Notes under the pieces: generated by a model | Told to the model about the DNA's origin: nothing | What the model saw: the letters and a program-made list of their open reading frames with translations, nothing else | The model's database searches: none | Shown: in pieces, positions 25,800 to 36,598 of the stretch | Position numbering within the stretch: the first letter of the stretch is position 1 | How the letters are laid out: every line of letters starts with the position of its first letter | Assembly: GCF_026262575.1 (NCBI RefSeq) | Contig: NZ_JAPKFL010000017.1 | Coordinates: 61,791-125,790, forward strand | Reading direction: 5' to 3' | Origin: Streptomyces marinisediminis | GTDB taxonomy: Bacteria; Actinomycetota; Actinomycetes; Streptomycetales; Streptomycetaceae | DNA: 64,000 nt | Translations under genes and position numbers: made by a program

Positions 25800-26474
25800 A
25801 TGACACCCTGTTTCCCGGACATCTCCATCAGTACGGAGCGGCTGGTGCTGCGCCCGTTCGAGGAAGCGGACGTCCCCGCGCTCACCGACATGATGAACGA
25901 CGAGCTCGTCACCGCCTGGAGCAGCGCGCCCCACCCCTACACGCGCGCGGACGCCCGGCAGTGGGTCCACGCGGCGGCGCCCCGGGAGCGCACCAGCGGA
26001 CGCGGCATCGTCTTCGCCGTCAGCGAGTTGCTCACCCAGCGCCTGGTGGGCATCACGCACCTGCGCCACACCGACTGGCGCATCCGCACCACCGAGGCCG
26101 GGTACGTCGTCGCCCCGTGGGCGCGCGGCGAGGGCTACGCGGCCGAGGCCCTGCAGGCGGTCGCGCGCTGGCTCTTCGCGGACCAGGGTTTCGAACGGCT
26201 CGAAGTGCGCACCGCGGCCGGCAACACCGCCTCCCAGCAGGTGGCGCAGAAGGTCGGCTGCATCAGCGAGGGCGTGCTGCGCAACGCCGGGATCGTCCGC
26301 ACCCGCAGCGACGACTGGGCCGCCGCCCAGGGCGGAGCCGACACGGAGTGGAGCGAGATCCGCACCGACCTCATCGTGTGGGGTCTGCTGCCCGAGGACC
26401 TCGACGACGCGGGTGGCGAGCGCCCCGCCACCGTCGAGCGCACCGCCGCCCCCGACCACCGGCCGCTCGGGTAA
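25800..26474 (+). CDS. GNAT family N-acetyltransferase (RimJ/RimL-like)
   Basis: A 224-residue acetyltransferase of the RimJ/L-like type: ISTERLVLRPFEEADVPALTDMM at the start, then GYVVAPWARGEGYAAEALQAVARWLF with the acetyl-CoA loop, and RLEVRTAAGNTASQQVAQKVGCISEGVLRNAG, the characteristic C-terminal motif. An ATG at 25800 with GGAG upstream is preferred over 25755. Substrates of such enzymes range from ribosomal protein N-termini to antibiotics; none can be assigned. It precedes cobL by 45 bp in the same direction and may share transcription with it. Confidence 0.85.
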   Translation: MTPCFPDISISTERLVLRPFEEADVPALTDMMNDELVTAWSSAPHPYTRADARQWVHAAAPRERTSGRGIVFAVSELLTQRLVGITHLRHTDWRIRTTEAGYVVAPWARGEGYAAEALQAVARWLFADQGFERLEVRTAAGNTASQQVAQKVGCISEGVLRNAGIVRTRSDDWAAAQGGADTEWSEIRTDLIVWGLLPEDLDDAGGERPATVERTAAPDHRPLG

Positions 26475-26519
26475 TCTCACTGGCGCCCGACCCGCGCCGA
26501 CCCCAGGAGAGTCCCGCCG

Positions 26520-27755
26520 ATGGCCGACCGTGTCACCGTGATCGGCTGGGACGGCTCGCCGGTGACGGGCACGGCCCGCGCGGCGCTCGACGCCGCCACC
26601 CTCGTCGCCGGAGCCGGCCACCACCTCGCGCTCCCGGAGGTGCCGCCGACCGCCGAACACGTCCGCCTGGGCAGCATCGCCCTCGCCGCCCGGCGCATCG
26701 CCCAGCACCGCGGCACCGCCGTCGTCCTCGCCGACGGCGACCCCGGCTTCTTCGGCGTCGTCCGCGCGCTGCGCGCCCCCGAGCACGGCCTCGAAGTGGA
26801 GGTTGTGCCCGCCGTCTCCGCCGTCGCCGCCGCGTTCGCCCGTGCCGGGATGCCGTGGGACGACGCCCAGCTCGTCGTCGCCAGCGGCCGCACCCTGCGC
26901 CGCGCCGTGAACGTCTGCCGCGCCCACCCCAAGGTCGCCGTCCTCACCTCGCCCGGGGCCGGCCCGGCCGAACTGGCCCTGCTGCTCGGCGAGGTGCACC
27001 GCACCTTCGTCATCTGCGAGGAACTGGGCACCGCGCGGGAGCGGATGACCGTGCTGACCTCCGACAAGGCCGCCGACCACGTGTGGCGCGACCCGAACGT
27101 CGTCATCGTCGTCGGCGGACACGGCGCGGGCGCGGGCACCGGTACCGGCGCCGTCCAGGGCAGCGGCTGGCTCGCCGGGCGGCCGCCGGGCTACCCCGAG
27201 GGCCCGCGCGGCTGGGCGCTCCCGCCCCTGCCCTACGGCGACACGCACGCCACCGCCACCACCGGGGAGTCCGCGCAGTTGCGCGCCGCCCAGCTCGCCC
27301 GGCTCGGCCCGCGCACCGGGGACCTGGTGTGGGACATCGGCACCGGCAGCGGCAGCCTCGCGGTGGAGGCCGCCCGCTTCGGCGCCGCCGTCATCGCCGT
27401 GGACCGCAACGCCGAGGCCTGCGCGCGCGCCACCGCGGCGGCCCGGCGCGTCGGCGCCCAACTCCAGGTCGTGCGCGGGGGAGCGCCCCAGGTGCTCGAA
27501 GACCTCCCCGAACCCGACGTGGTCCGCGTCGGCGGCGGCGGCCTGCGCACGATCGCCGCGTGTGCGGAGCGGCGCCCCGAGCGGATCGTCACCCACGCCG
27601 CCACCCGGGACGAGGCCGAGGGCGTCGGCCGGGTGCTGGCGGAGGCCGGGTACACGGTCGAGTGCGCCCTTCTGCAGACCCTCGAACTGGACACCAGACA
27701 CTGGTCGGAGCGGGACCGGACCGTCGTCTTCCTGCTGTCCGGACACCGGGTGTGA
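26520..27755 (+). CDS. cobL: Precorrin-6Y C5,15-methyltransferase (decarboxylating), CbiE-CbiT fusion
   Basis: A 411-residue bifunctional enzyme of cobalamin corrin-ring synthesis. Residues ~1-200 are the tetrapyrrole methylase CbiE part (VTVIGWDGSPVTGTAR, VVLADGDPGFFGVVRALR, VEVVPAVSAVAAAFARAGMPWDDAQLVVASGR). Residues ~235-411 are the CbiT part, a Rossmann methyltransferase with the SAM site LVWDIGTGSGSLAVEAARFGAAVIAVDRN. Together they methylate C5 and C15 and remove the ring C acetate carboxyl group. ATG 26520 has AGGAGAG upstream. Neighbouring cobT and CysG-type genes confirm the pathway. Confidence 0.93.
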   Translation: MADRVTVIGWDGSPVTGTARAALDAATLVAGAGHHLALPEVPPTAEHVRLGSIALAARRIAQHRGTAVVLADGDPGFFGVVRALRAPEHGLEVEVVPAVSAVAAAFARAGMPWDDAQLVVASGRTLRRAVNVCRAHPKVAVLTSPGAGPAELALLLGEVHRTFVICEELGTARERMTVLTSDKAADHVWRDPNVVIVVGGHGAGAGTGTGAVQGSGWLAGRPPGYPEGPRGWALPPLPYGDTHATATTGESAQLRAAQLARLGPRTGDLVWDIGTGSGSLAVEAARFGAAVIAVDRNAEACARATAAARRVGAQLQVVRGGAPQVLEDLPEPDVVRVGGGGLRTIAACAERRPERIVTHAATRDEAEGVGRVLAEAGYTVECALLQTLELDTRHWSERDRTVVFLLSGHRV

Positions 27756-28000
27756 TCTGCGCCGGAACAACCGTGACCAACCGGGGCCAGCGGTACACCC
27801 CGGCCCGGTCGGCGGGCCCGGGGCCGGTAGGCTGAGCGACTGTTGTGCCGTCACCCAGGGTTGACGCCTTGTTCGGCTTGCCCGGCCCGGTGCGGCCGGC
27901 GGCAACGGGAGACGTGCCGCGCGCGGCGCGCGCTCGTTCTCCCTACGGGGGAGTCCCCACCCGGGACTCGCAGGAGCACTACGGATGGCGAGGGGTACGC

Positions 28001-31420
<3,420 letters not shown>

Positions 31421-31444
31421 TCAGCGCGGTGTCGACACCCCCGG

Positions 31445-31502
31445 CTACGATGCTCACCGAGCCGCGCTGACCCGTTCCCGGCCGCTGCGACGCCGCAGCG
31501 GC
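31445..31502 (+). promoter_or_regulatory. Probable promoter and leader hairpin before the CysG-type gene
   Basis: TACGAT (31445-31450) is a good -10 hexamer 91 bp before the start codon; no clear -35 is visible. Downstream in the leader, a perfect 9-bp stem (31481-31489 with 31494-31502) with loop ACGC could act as a terminator for cobT or as a leader structure. I see no cobalamin riboswitch. Confidence 0.45.
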
Positions 31503-31535
31503 TTCGCACCCCCTGCCCCGAGGAGCCGCACCGCC

Positions 31536-32792
31536 ATGTCCGAGACCGCCGCCTACCCGGTCGGCCTGCGACTCGCCGGTCGCCGCGTCGTCGTGCTCGG
31601 CGGCGGCACCGTCGCCCAGCGCCGCCTGCCCGCGCTGGTGGCCGCCGGCGCCGACATCGAGCTGATCGCGCCCACCGCCACCCCGTCGGTGGAGGCGATG
31701 GCCGAGGCGGGTGAACTGCGCTGGCGGCCGCGCGCGTACCGCGAGGGCGACTTGGCGGAGGCCTGGTACGTCCTCGTCGCCACCAGCGACCCGGCGGCCA
31801 ACGCGGCCGCCTCCGCCGAGGCCGAGGCCCGCCGCGTCTGGTGCGTGCGCAGTGACGACGCCGAGGCCGCCACCGCCTGGACACCCGCGACCGGACGCAG
31901 CGAGGGGGTGACGGTCGCGGTGCTCACCGGGCGCGACCCGCGCCGCTCGGCCGCCGTGCGGGACGCGGTGGTCGAGGGGCTGCGCGACGGCACCCTGGTC
32001 GCGCCGCGGCACCGGGCCCGCACCGCCGGCGTCGCGCTGGTCGGCGGGGGCCCGGGCGACCCGGACCTCATCACCGTGCGCGGCCGGCGCCTGCTGGCCG
32101 AGGCCGACGTCGTCGTCGCCGACCGCCTCGGCCCGCGCGACCTGCTGGACGAGCTGCCCCCGCACGTCGAGGTCGTCGACGCCGCGAAGATCCCCTACGG
32201 CCGGTTCATGGCCCAGGAGGCCATCAACAACGCGCTCGTCGAGTACGCGAAGGCCGGGAAGTCCGTCGTCCGGCTCAAGGGCGGCGACCCGTTCGTCTTC
32301 GGCCGGGGCATGGAGGAGGCCATCGCGCTGACCGAGGCGGGCATCGCGGTCACCGTCGTCCCCGGCATCTCCAGCTCCATCAGCGTGCCCGGCGCCGCCG
32401 GCATCCCGGTCACCCACCGGGGGCTGGCGCAGGAGTTCACCGTGGTCAGCGGGCACGTGGCGCCCGGCGACGAGCGGTCGCTCGTGGACTGGCGGGCGCT
32501 GGCCGCGCTGCGCGGCACGCTGGTGCTGCTCATGGCGGTCGAGCGCGTCGGGGCGATCGCCGAGGCCCTCGTCGCCCACGGCCGCGATGCCGCCACGCCG
32601 GTGGCCGTCGTGCAGGAGGGCACCATGGCCGCCCAGCGCCGGGTGGACGCCACGCTCGCCACCGTCGCCGAGCGGGTGCGCGCCGAAGGCGTCCGCCCGC
32701 CCGCCGTCATCGTCGTCGGCGACGTCGTGTCGGTCGGCCCGGGGGCCGGTTCGGACGCGATCGGTCCGGGCCCGGACGGCCCGCGTGGCTGA
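31536..32792 (+). CDS. cobA: Uroporphyrinogen-III C-methyltransferase/precorrin-2 dehydrogenase fusion
   Basis: A 418-residue CysG-like protein. Residues ~1-160 form the NAD-dependent precorrin-2 dehydrogenase part (LAGRRVVVLGGGTVAQRRLPALVAAGADIELIAP). Residues ~165-405 form the SUMT part (VALVGGGPGDPDLITVRGRRLLAEADVVVADRL, VVRLKGGDPFVFGRG, VVPGISSSISVPGAAGIPVTHRG). The SUMT step adds two methyl groups to uroporphyrinogen III with SAM and feeds both cobalamin and siroheme; the dehydrogenase step leads toward siroheme. The middle chelatase-type region appears short. ATG 31536 follows GAGGAGC. It overlaps the next gene by eight bases. Confidence 0.92.
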   Translation: MSETAAYPVGLRLAGRRVVVLGGGTVAQRRLPALVAAGADIELIAPTATPSVEAMAEAGELRWRPRAYREGDLAEAWYVLVATSDPAANAAASAEAEARRVWCVRSDDAEAATAWTPATGRSEGVTVAVLTGRDPRRSAAVRDAVVEGLRDGTLVAPRHRARTAGVALVGGGPGDPDLITVRGRRLLAEADVVVADRLGPRDLLDELPPHVEVVDAAKIPYGRFMAQEAINNALVEYAKAGKSVVRLKGGDPFVFGRGMEEAIALTEAGIAVTVVPGISSSISVPGAAGIPVTHRGLAQEFTVVSGHVAPGDERSLVDWRALAALRGTLVLLMAVERVGAIAEALVAHGRDAATPVAVVQEGTMAAQRRVDATLATVAERVRAEGVRPPAVIVVGDVVSVGPGAGSDAIGPGPDGPRG

Positions 32793-33597
32793 GCCCGTCC
32801 TCGTCGACGACCCGGGGGACCCCCGGCTCGCGGACTACACCGGCCTCACCGACGTCGAGCTGCGCCGCCGCCGGGAACCGGCCGAAGGGCTCTTCATCGC
32901 GGAGGGCGACAAGGTCATCCGCCGCGCCCTGGCCGCCGGGCACCCCATGCGGTCCATGCTCCTGTCGGCCAAGTGGACGGCGGTGATGGCCGACGTCATC
33001 GCCGAGGCCACCGCACCCGTCTACGTCGTCCCACCGGACGTCGCCGAGCAGGTCACCGGCTACCACGTGCACCGCGGCGCGCTGGCCTCCCTGGGACGGC
33101 TGCCGCTGCCCGGCCCGGGCGCACTCCTGGCCCGGGCGCGCCGCGTGGCCGTGCTGGAGTCCGTCAACGACCACACCAACACCGGCGCCATCTTCCGCAG
33201 CGCGGCCGCCCTCGGCATGGACGCGGTGCTGCTGTCCCCGGACTGCGCCGACCCCCTCTACCGGCGCTCGGTCAAGGTGTCCATGGGCGCCGTCTTCGCC
33301 GTGCCCTACGCCCGCCTGGAGGACTGGCCCGGCGGCCTGCACACGCTGCGGGAGGCCGGCTTCACCCTGCTGGCGCTCACCCCCGACGCGGCGGCCGCCC
33401 CGCTGGACGAGGTGCTCGCCGCCCGCCCCGGACGGGCCGCGCTGCTGCTCGGCGCCGAGGGCTCGGGGCTCAGCGAGCGGGCCCTGCGCGCCGCCGACGT
33501 GCGCACCCGCATCCCCATGGCGCACGGCGTGGACTCGCTCAACGTCGGCGCCGCGGCGGCCGTGGCCTTCTACGCCCTGAACGCCGGACGCGCCTGA
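32785..33597 (+). CDS. TrmH/SpoU family RNA 2'-O-methyltransferase
   Basis: A 270-residue SAM-dependent RNA methyltransferase with a SPOUT knot. The three motifs are seen as VAVLESVNDHTNTGAIFRSAAALGMDAVLLSP (motif 1, catalytic Arg in IFRSA), ALLLGAEGSGLSERAL (motif 2) and IPMAHGVDSLNVGAAAAVAFY (motif 3). The N-terminal part (RRREPAEGLFIAEGDKVIRRAL) is the usual substrate-binding domain. Target (rRNA or tRNA position) is unknown. It starts at GTG 32785, overlapping the previous stop, so it is translationally coupled to the cobalamin/siroheme gene, perhaps only by chance of packing. Confidence 0.88.
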   Translation: MAEPVLVDDPGDPRLADYTGLTDVELRRRREPAEGLFIAEGDKVIRRALAAGHPMRSMLLSAKWTAVMADVIAEATAPVYVVPPDVAEQVTGYHVHRGALASLGRLPLPGPGALLARARRVAVLESVNDHTNTGAIFRSAAALGMDAVLLSPDCADPLYRRSVKVSMGAVFAVPYARLEDWPGGLHTLREAGFTLLALTPDAAAAPLDEVLAARPGRAALLLGAEGSGLSERALRAADVRTRIPMAHGVDSLNVGAAAAVAFYALNAGRA

Positions 33598-33697
33598 CGG
33601 GTCGGCCGCGCCGCACGCCGCCCGGCCGCCCGCGCCGACCGCCCCGGCCGGCGCACACCGTCCGAGCCTGGGCGCACACCGGCCGCCGGGTCCGGCG

Positions 33698-35026
33698 TCA
33701 CGGCGTCCCGGCGCCGCCGCCCGCGGCCGAGTGGTGCGCCGGCCGAGAGCCCAGCGCGCCGTCGTCCGGCCCCTCGCAGCCCTGCGCCGCCGCGATGCCC
33801 AGGGCCACCAGCAGCGTGACCGTCACGAACACCACGAGCCGCTGGCGCAGCAGCCGTCGGTCGTGGCGGGCGGCAGGGGCGGGACGGCGCACGGGGCGGC
33901 GGGGCCCGGCTCCGGTCGGGCGACCCGCCCCCGCCCGGGGCACGGTGCGCGCCCCGGCGGCCGCCGGCCGGGGCCGGGTGGCCCGGGGCCGGGTCGGCCT
34001 GCGCTGCCCGCCGCCGCGGGCGGCGGACCGCTCGCGCTCGGGCGCCGGACCGGTGGCCGACTGGGCCCCGGGACGCGGGCCCGCGCCGCCGGGCCGCGGC
34101 GTGGCCGGGGCCGGGCGCGGCGCCCGCTCGGTGCGCTGCCGGGCCGGCTCGGCACTCCGCCGCGGCGCCTGGCGCGGCACCGCGTCGGCGGTGTCGGGCA
34201 GCCCCCGGGCCTCGCGCGCCGCGATCTCCTTCAGCCGCAGCGACAGTTGCAGCGTGGTGGGCCGCGCCTCGGCCGACTTGGCCAGGCACGCCCGCACCAG
34301 GGGAGCGAGCGCGGGCGGCACCAGGTGGAGCTGCGGCTCCTCGTGCACCACGCGGTAGAGCATGACCTCCGAACTGCCCTGGCCGAACGGGGAGTCCCCG
34401 GTGGCCGCGTAGGCGAGCGTGGCGCCGAGCGAGAAGACGTCCGTCGCCGGCATCACGGCCGCGCCGCGCACCTGCTCGGGGGCGAGGAAGCCGGGGGAGC
34501 CCACGGCCGTGCCCACGTGGGTGAGCGTGCTCGCGCCGGTCGCCCACGCGATGCCGAAATCGATGATGCGCGGGCCCTTGGGCGACAGCAGGATGTTGGA
34601 CGGCTTGAGGTCGCGGTGCACGACCCCGGCCTCGTGCACGGCCACCAGCCCCTCGGCCAGCGCCGCGCCGACCGCGGCCACCTGGGCCGGCGGCAGCGGA
34701 CCGCCCTCGCCTACCTTGTCGTGCAGGGAGGGGCCGGGCACGTACTGGGTGGCGAACCAGGGCCGCTCGGCGTCCAGGTCGGCAGCGACCAGGCGGGCCG
34801 TGCAGCCGCCCCGGATGCGCCGCGCCGCCGAGACCTCGCGGGCGAAGCGCGAACGGAACTCCTGGTCCTCGGCGAGATCCGGGCGGATGACCTTGAGGGC
34901 GACGCGCTGGCCGCGCTTGTCCGAGCCGAGGTACACCACACCCATGCCGCCGGCGCCCAGCCGCCGGTGGAGCTTGAACGAGCCGACGACTCGCGGGTCC
35001 TCGCGCCGGAGCCGCATCATCGCCAT
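33698..35026 (-). CDS. Membrane-anchored serine/threonine protein kinase
   Basis: A 442-residue Hanks-type kinase. Residues ~15-275 hold the full catalytic domain: glycine loop LGAGGMGVVY, Lys in VALKVIRP, catalytic loop VVHRDLKPSNILL, DFGIA and the APE motif in GFLAPEQV. A ~120-residue Pro/Arg/Ala-rich linker follows, then one membrane helix (LVVFVTVTLLVALGIAAA) and a short ~28-residue tail. It has no PASTA or other sensor repeats outside. ATG 35026 follows AAGGAC. It likely phosphorylates cytoplasmic partners; substrates unknown. It converges on the methyltransferase gene. Confidence 0.9.
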   Translation of the reverse strand: MAMMRLRREDPRVVGSFKLHRRLGAGGMGVVYLGSDKRGQRVALKVIRPDLAEDQEFRSRFAREVSAARRIRGGCTARLVAADLDAERPWFATQYVPGPSLHDKVGEGGPLPPAQVAAVGAALAEGLVAVHEAGVVHRDLKPSNILLSPKGPRIIDFGIAWATGASTLTHVGTAVGSPGFLAPEQVRGAAVMPATDVFSLGATLAYAATGDSPFGQGSSEVMLYRVVHEEPQLHLVPPALAPLVRACLAKSAEARPTTLQLSLRLKEIAAREARGLPDTADAVPRQAPRRSAEPARQRTERAPRPAPATPRPGGAGPRPGAQSATGPAPERERSAARGGGQRRPTRPRATRPRPAAAGARTVPRAGAGRPTGAGPRRPVRRPAPAARHDRRLLRQRLVVFVTVTLLVALGIAAAQGCEGPDDGALGSRPAHHSAAGGGAGTP

Positions 35027-35599
35027 GTCCTTCCCCTACCTCCGGTGGGGAGGCCCCACGTGCCCATCCTCTGACGGGTCACAGCTTACGGACTGCCGCC
35101 CCCGCGCGCCGCCAGGCCGCGCACGCGGCGCCGGACGGATTCGCGGCCGCACGGGCGCGAGGCGCCCCGCGCGCCGGGCCAACCCCGCTGCCCCGCACGT
35201 GGACTGACGCGGCGCCAGCCGCCGCGCGCACCCGTCGGGTGCTCCGCGACACGGGTGATCGACGTCACCCAACTCGGCGCGTCGCGCCGGGCCTTGGCGC
35301 CGCACCCGAAGGCGCGGCCGGTGCGCTCCGCGCGCGGCGGCCGCCCCCGGGCGACCGTCTGGTCCCCCTCGGGCGCGCGTCCCCTCCGGGGAGTCCCGGG
35401 GGGCGGCCGGACCCCCTCTCCACCCTGCGGAGTAGGGGCGGCGGGCGCGGGTCCTCCTGCGGGATGCCTCCGAGTCGGTACGCGGGCATGACGTGCCGCA
35501 CCCCCGCCGGGGCCTAGCGTGGAGGGCAAGCGGCGGGTGCACGTACTCGTCCCCCGAGGTCACCCACCCGCCGCCCCGGAACCACGACAGGAGACGATC
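35027..35599. other. Intergenic region between kinase and small membrane protein genes
   Basis: This 573-bp divergent region holds no gene I can support; short open frames here are Arg/Pro/Gly-rich. It contains an inverted repeat GGGTGA-N6-TCACCC (35252-35269), which could bind a regulator, and a possible -10 TAGCGT (35515-35520) for the downstream small gene. Confidence 0.4.
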
Positions 35600-35830
35600 A
35601 TGGCGGACACGGCAGGACGCCCGGCCGTCCGGGCACGGGGCCGGCTCGCCGGTGCGCTGAGCGCGGTGGCGGCCGGACCGGCCGACGGCGGCCGGTCGCC
35701 GCAGCCGCGGCACCCCCTGGTCGCCGCGGCCATCGTCCTGCCGCTGGCCGTGCTGCTCGCCGTGCTCTTCGGCGGAGTGGAGGCCGTGATCACCCAGGCG
35801 TCGTCCGTGGCCGGAATGCTGGGGCGCTGA
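35600..35830 (+). CDS. Small membrane protein, unknown function
   Basis: A 76-residue protein from ATG 35600 with ACAGGAGACG just upstream. A hydrophilic, Arg/Gly-rich N-terminal half is followed by one strong hydrophobic helix (LVAAAIVLPLAVLLAVLFGGV) and an amphipathic tail (EAVITQASSVAGMLGR). Codon use is typical and strong hairpins follow, so it looks real. I do not recognise the family. It could be a small single-pass regulator of a membrane complex, but nothing shows this. Confidence 0.65.
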   Translation: MADTAGRPAVRARGRLAGALSAVAAGPADGGRSPQPRHPLVAAAIVLPLAVLLAVLFGGVEAVITQASSVAGMLGR

Positions 35831-35913
35831 GCGCTCCGGGCCCGGGAGAGCGGCCCGGGCCGGAACGTCCCGGTGTACGCACCCGTGGGGACGGGGAACG
35901 GCGGACGGCACGT

Positions 35914-35945
35914 GAGCCCGGGCGGCCGAAGGGCCGCCCGGGCTT
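35914..35945 (+). terminator. Strong terminator hairpin
   Basis: A 12-bp perfect stem (35916-35927 with 35932-35943) with loop GAAG, extended by an A-T and a G-T pair on each side, then a short TT. It probably ends the small membrane protein transcript and may back up the tRNA terminator on the other strand. Confidence 0.7.
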
Positions 35946-36000
35946 CGCGCGCTCCGGGACCGCGCGGCGCGCGAGCCCGGGGAGCGCGAAGCCGCGACGC

Positions 36001-36040
36001 GCGTGAGCCCCCGGCCGGATTGGCGGCGGGGGGCTCACGC
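36001..36040 (-). terminator. Terminator of the tRNA cluster
   Basis: GCGTGAGCCCCC (36001-36012) pairs perfectly with 36029-36040 around a 16-base loop. It lies directly after the 3' end of the last tRNA on the minus strand and fits a terminator for the five-tRNA transcript. Confidence 0.7.
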
Positions 36041-36045
36041 GGTGG

Positions 36046-36117
36046 TGGACGATACTGGGATTGAACCAGTGACCTCTTCCGTGTCAGGGAAGCGCTCTCC
36101 CGCTGAGCTAATCGTCC
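36046..36117 (-). tRNA. tRNA-Val (anticodon GAC)
   Basis: A 72-nt cloverleaf on the minus strand: acceptor GGACGAT/ATCGTCC, D-arm GCTCAGCGGGAGAGC, anticodon loop CTGACAC with GAC, T-arm with GGTTCAATCCC, discriminator A. The bases after the discriminator are CCA, so CCA appears to be encoded for this copy. First of three Val-GAC genes by coordinate, last in transcription. Confidence 0.95.
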
Positions 36118-36147
36118 GGGAGGCGGTCCGGCCGGGGCCGGATGCGG

Positions 36148-36219
36148 TGCGCGATACTGGGATTGAACCAGTGACCTCTTCCGTGTCAGGGAAGCGCTCT
36201 CCCGCTGAGCTAATCGCGC
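36148..36219 (-). tRNA. tRNA-Val (anticodon GAC), divergent acceptor stem
   Basis: A 72-nt cloverleaf identical to its neighbours from the D-arm to the T-arm, but with acceptor GCGCGAT/ATCGCGC instead of GGACGAT/ATCGTCC. The changes are compensatory, so pairing is kept. CCA is not encoded. It is the middle of three tandem Val-GAC genes. Confidence 0.95.
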
Positions 36220-36241
36220 GGGCGGGCCCGAAGCGGACCAG

Positions 36242-36313
36242 TGGACGATACTGGGATTGAACCAGTGACCTCTTCCGTGTCAGGGAAGCGCTCTCCCGCT
36301 GAGCTAATCGTCC
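36242..36313 (-). tRNA. tRNA-Val (anticodon GAC)
   Basis: A 72-nt cloverleaf matching the copy at 36046-36117, with anticodon GAC and discriminator A. CCA is not encoded. It lies four bases after the tRNA-Cys gene in the direction of transcription, so the cluster is certainly processed from one precursor. Confidence 0.95.
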
Positions 36314-36317
36314 GCAG

Positions 36318-36388
36318 AGGTGGAGACGGGATTTGAACCCGTGTAGACGGCTTTGCAGGCCGTTGCCTCGCCTCTCGGCCACTCCACC
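36318..36388 (-). tRNA. tRNA-Cys (anticodon GCA)
   Basis: A 71-nt cloverleaf: acceptor GGTGGAG/CTCCACC, anticodon loop CTGCAAA with GCA, T-loop GTTCAAATC, discriminator T (U), the usual identity base for Cys. It sits between tRNA-Gly and the tRNA-Val copies. Confidence 0.95.
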
Positions 36389-36419
36389 AGAAGTGCGGGC
36401 ACAGGTGCCCCCACCGTCG

Positions 36420-36492
36420 AGCGGACGACGAGATTCGAACTCGCGACCCTCACCTTGGCAAGGTGATGCTCTACCAACTGAGCCACGTCCGC
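36420..36492 (-). tRNA. tRNA-Gly (anticodon GCC)
   Basis: A 73-nt cloverleaf: acceptor GCGGACG/CGTCCGC, anticodon loop TTGCCAA with GCC, T-loop GTTCGAATC, discriminator T (U). It is first in the cluster; the promoter should lie between 36493 and the pabB promoter, where I see no clear boxes. Confidence 0.95.
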
Positions 36493-36585
36493 ACGCCTCC
36501 CGGCCACTGACGCGGCCCGGCGACGTGTTGAACTCTAGCGGATTCCCCGGCCAGCTCAAATTCCGTTCACCCTGCGTGCTCGTCC

Positions 36586-36591
36586 TAGACT
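36586..36591 (+). promoter_or_regulatory. Putative -10 element of pabB, leaderless message
   Basis: TAGACT ends seven bases before the GTG start of pabB, and no Shine-Dalgarno sequence lies between. This geometry fits transcription starting at or next to the start codon. No good -35 is seen at 17-18 bp. Confidence 0.5.
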
Positions 36592-36598
36592 CGACAGC

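Noticed and set aside
27756..28000. Cobalamin riboswitch before the cobalamin fusion gene
   Set aside because: I could not find the conserved B12-box core or a matching fold; a covariance search would be decisive.
36046..36492. tRNA cluster as an integration site for a mobile element
   Set aside because: No integrase, excisionase or displaced tRNA 3' end repeat is visible on either side, and gene content is core.
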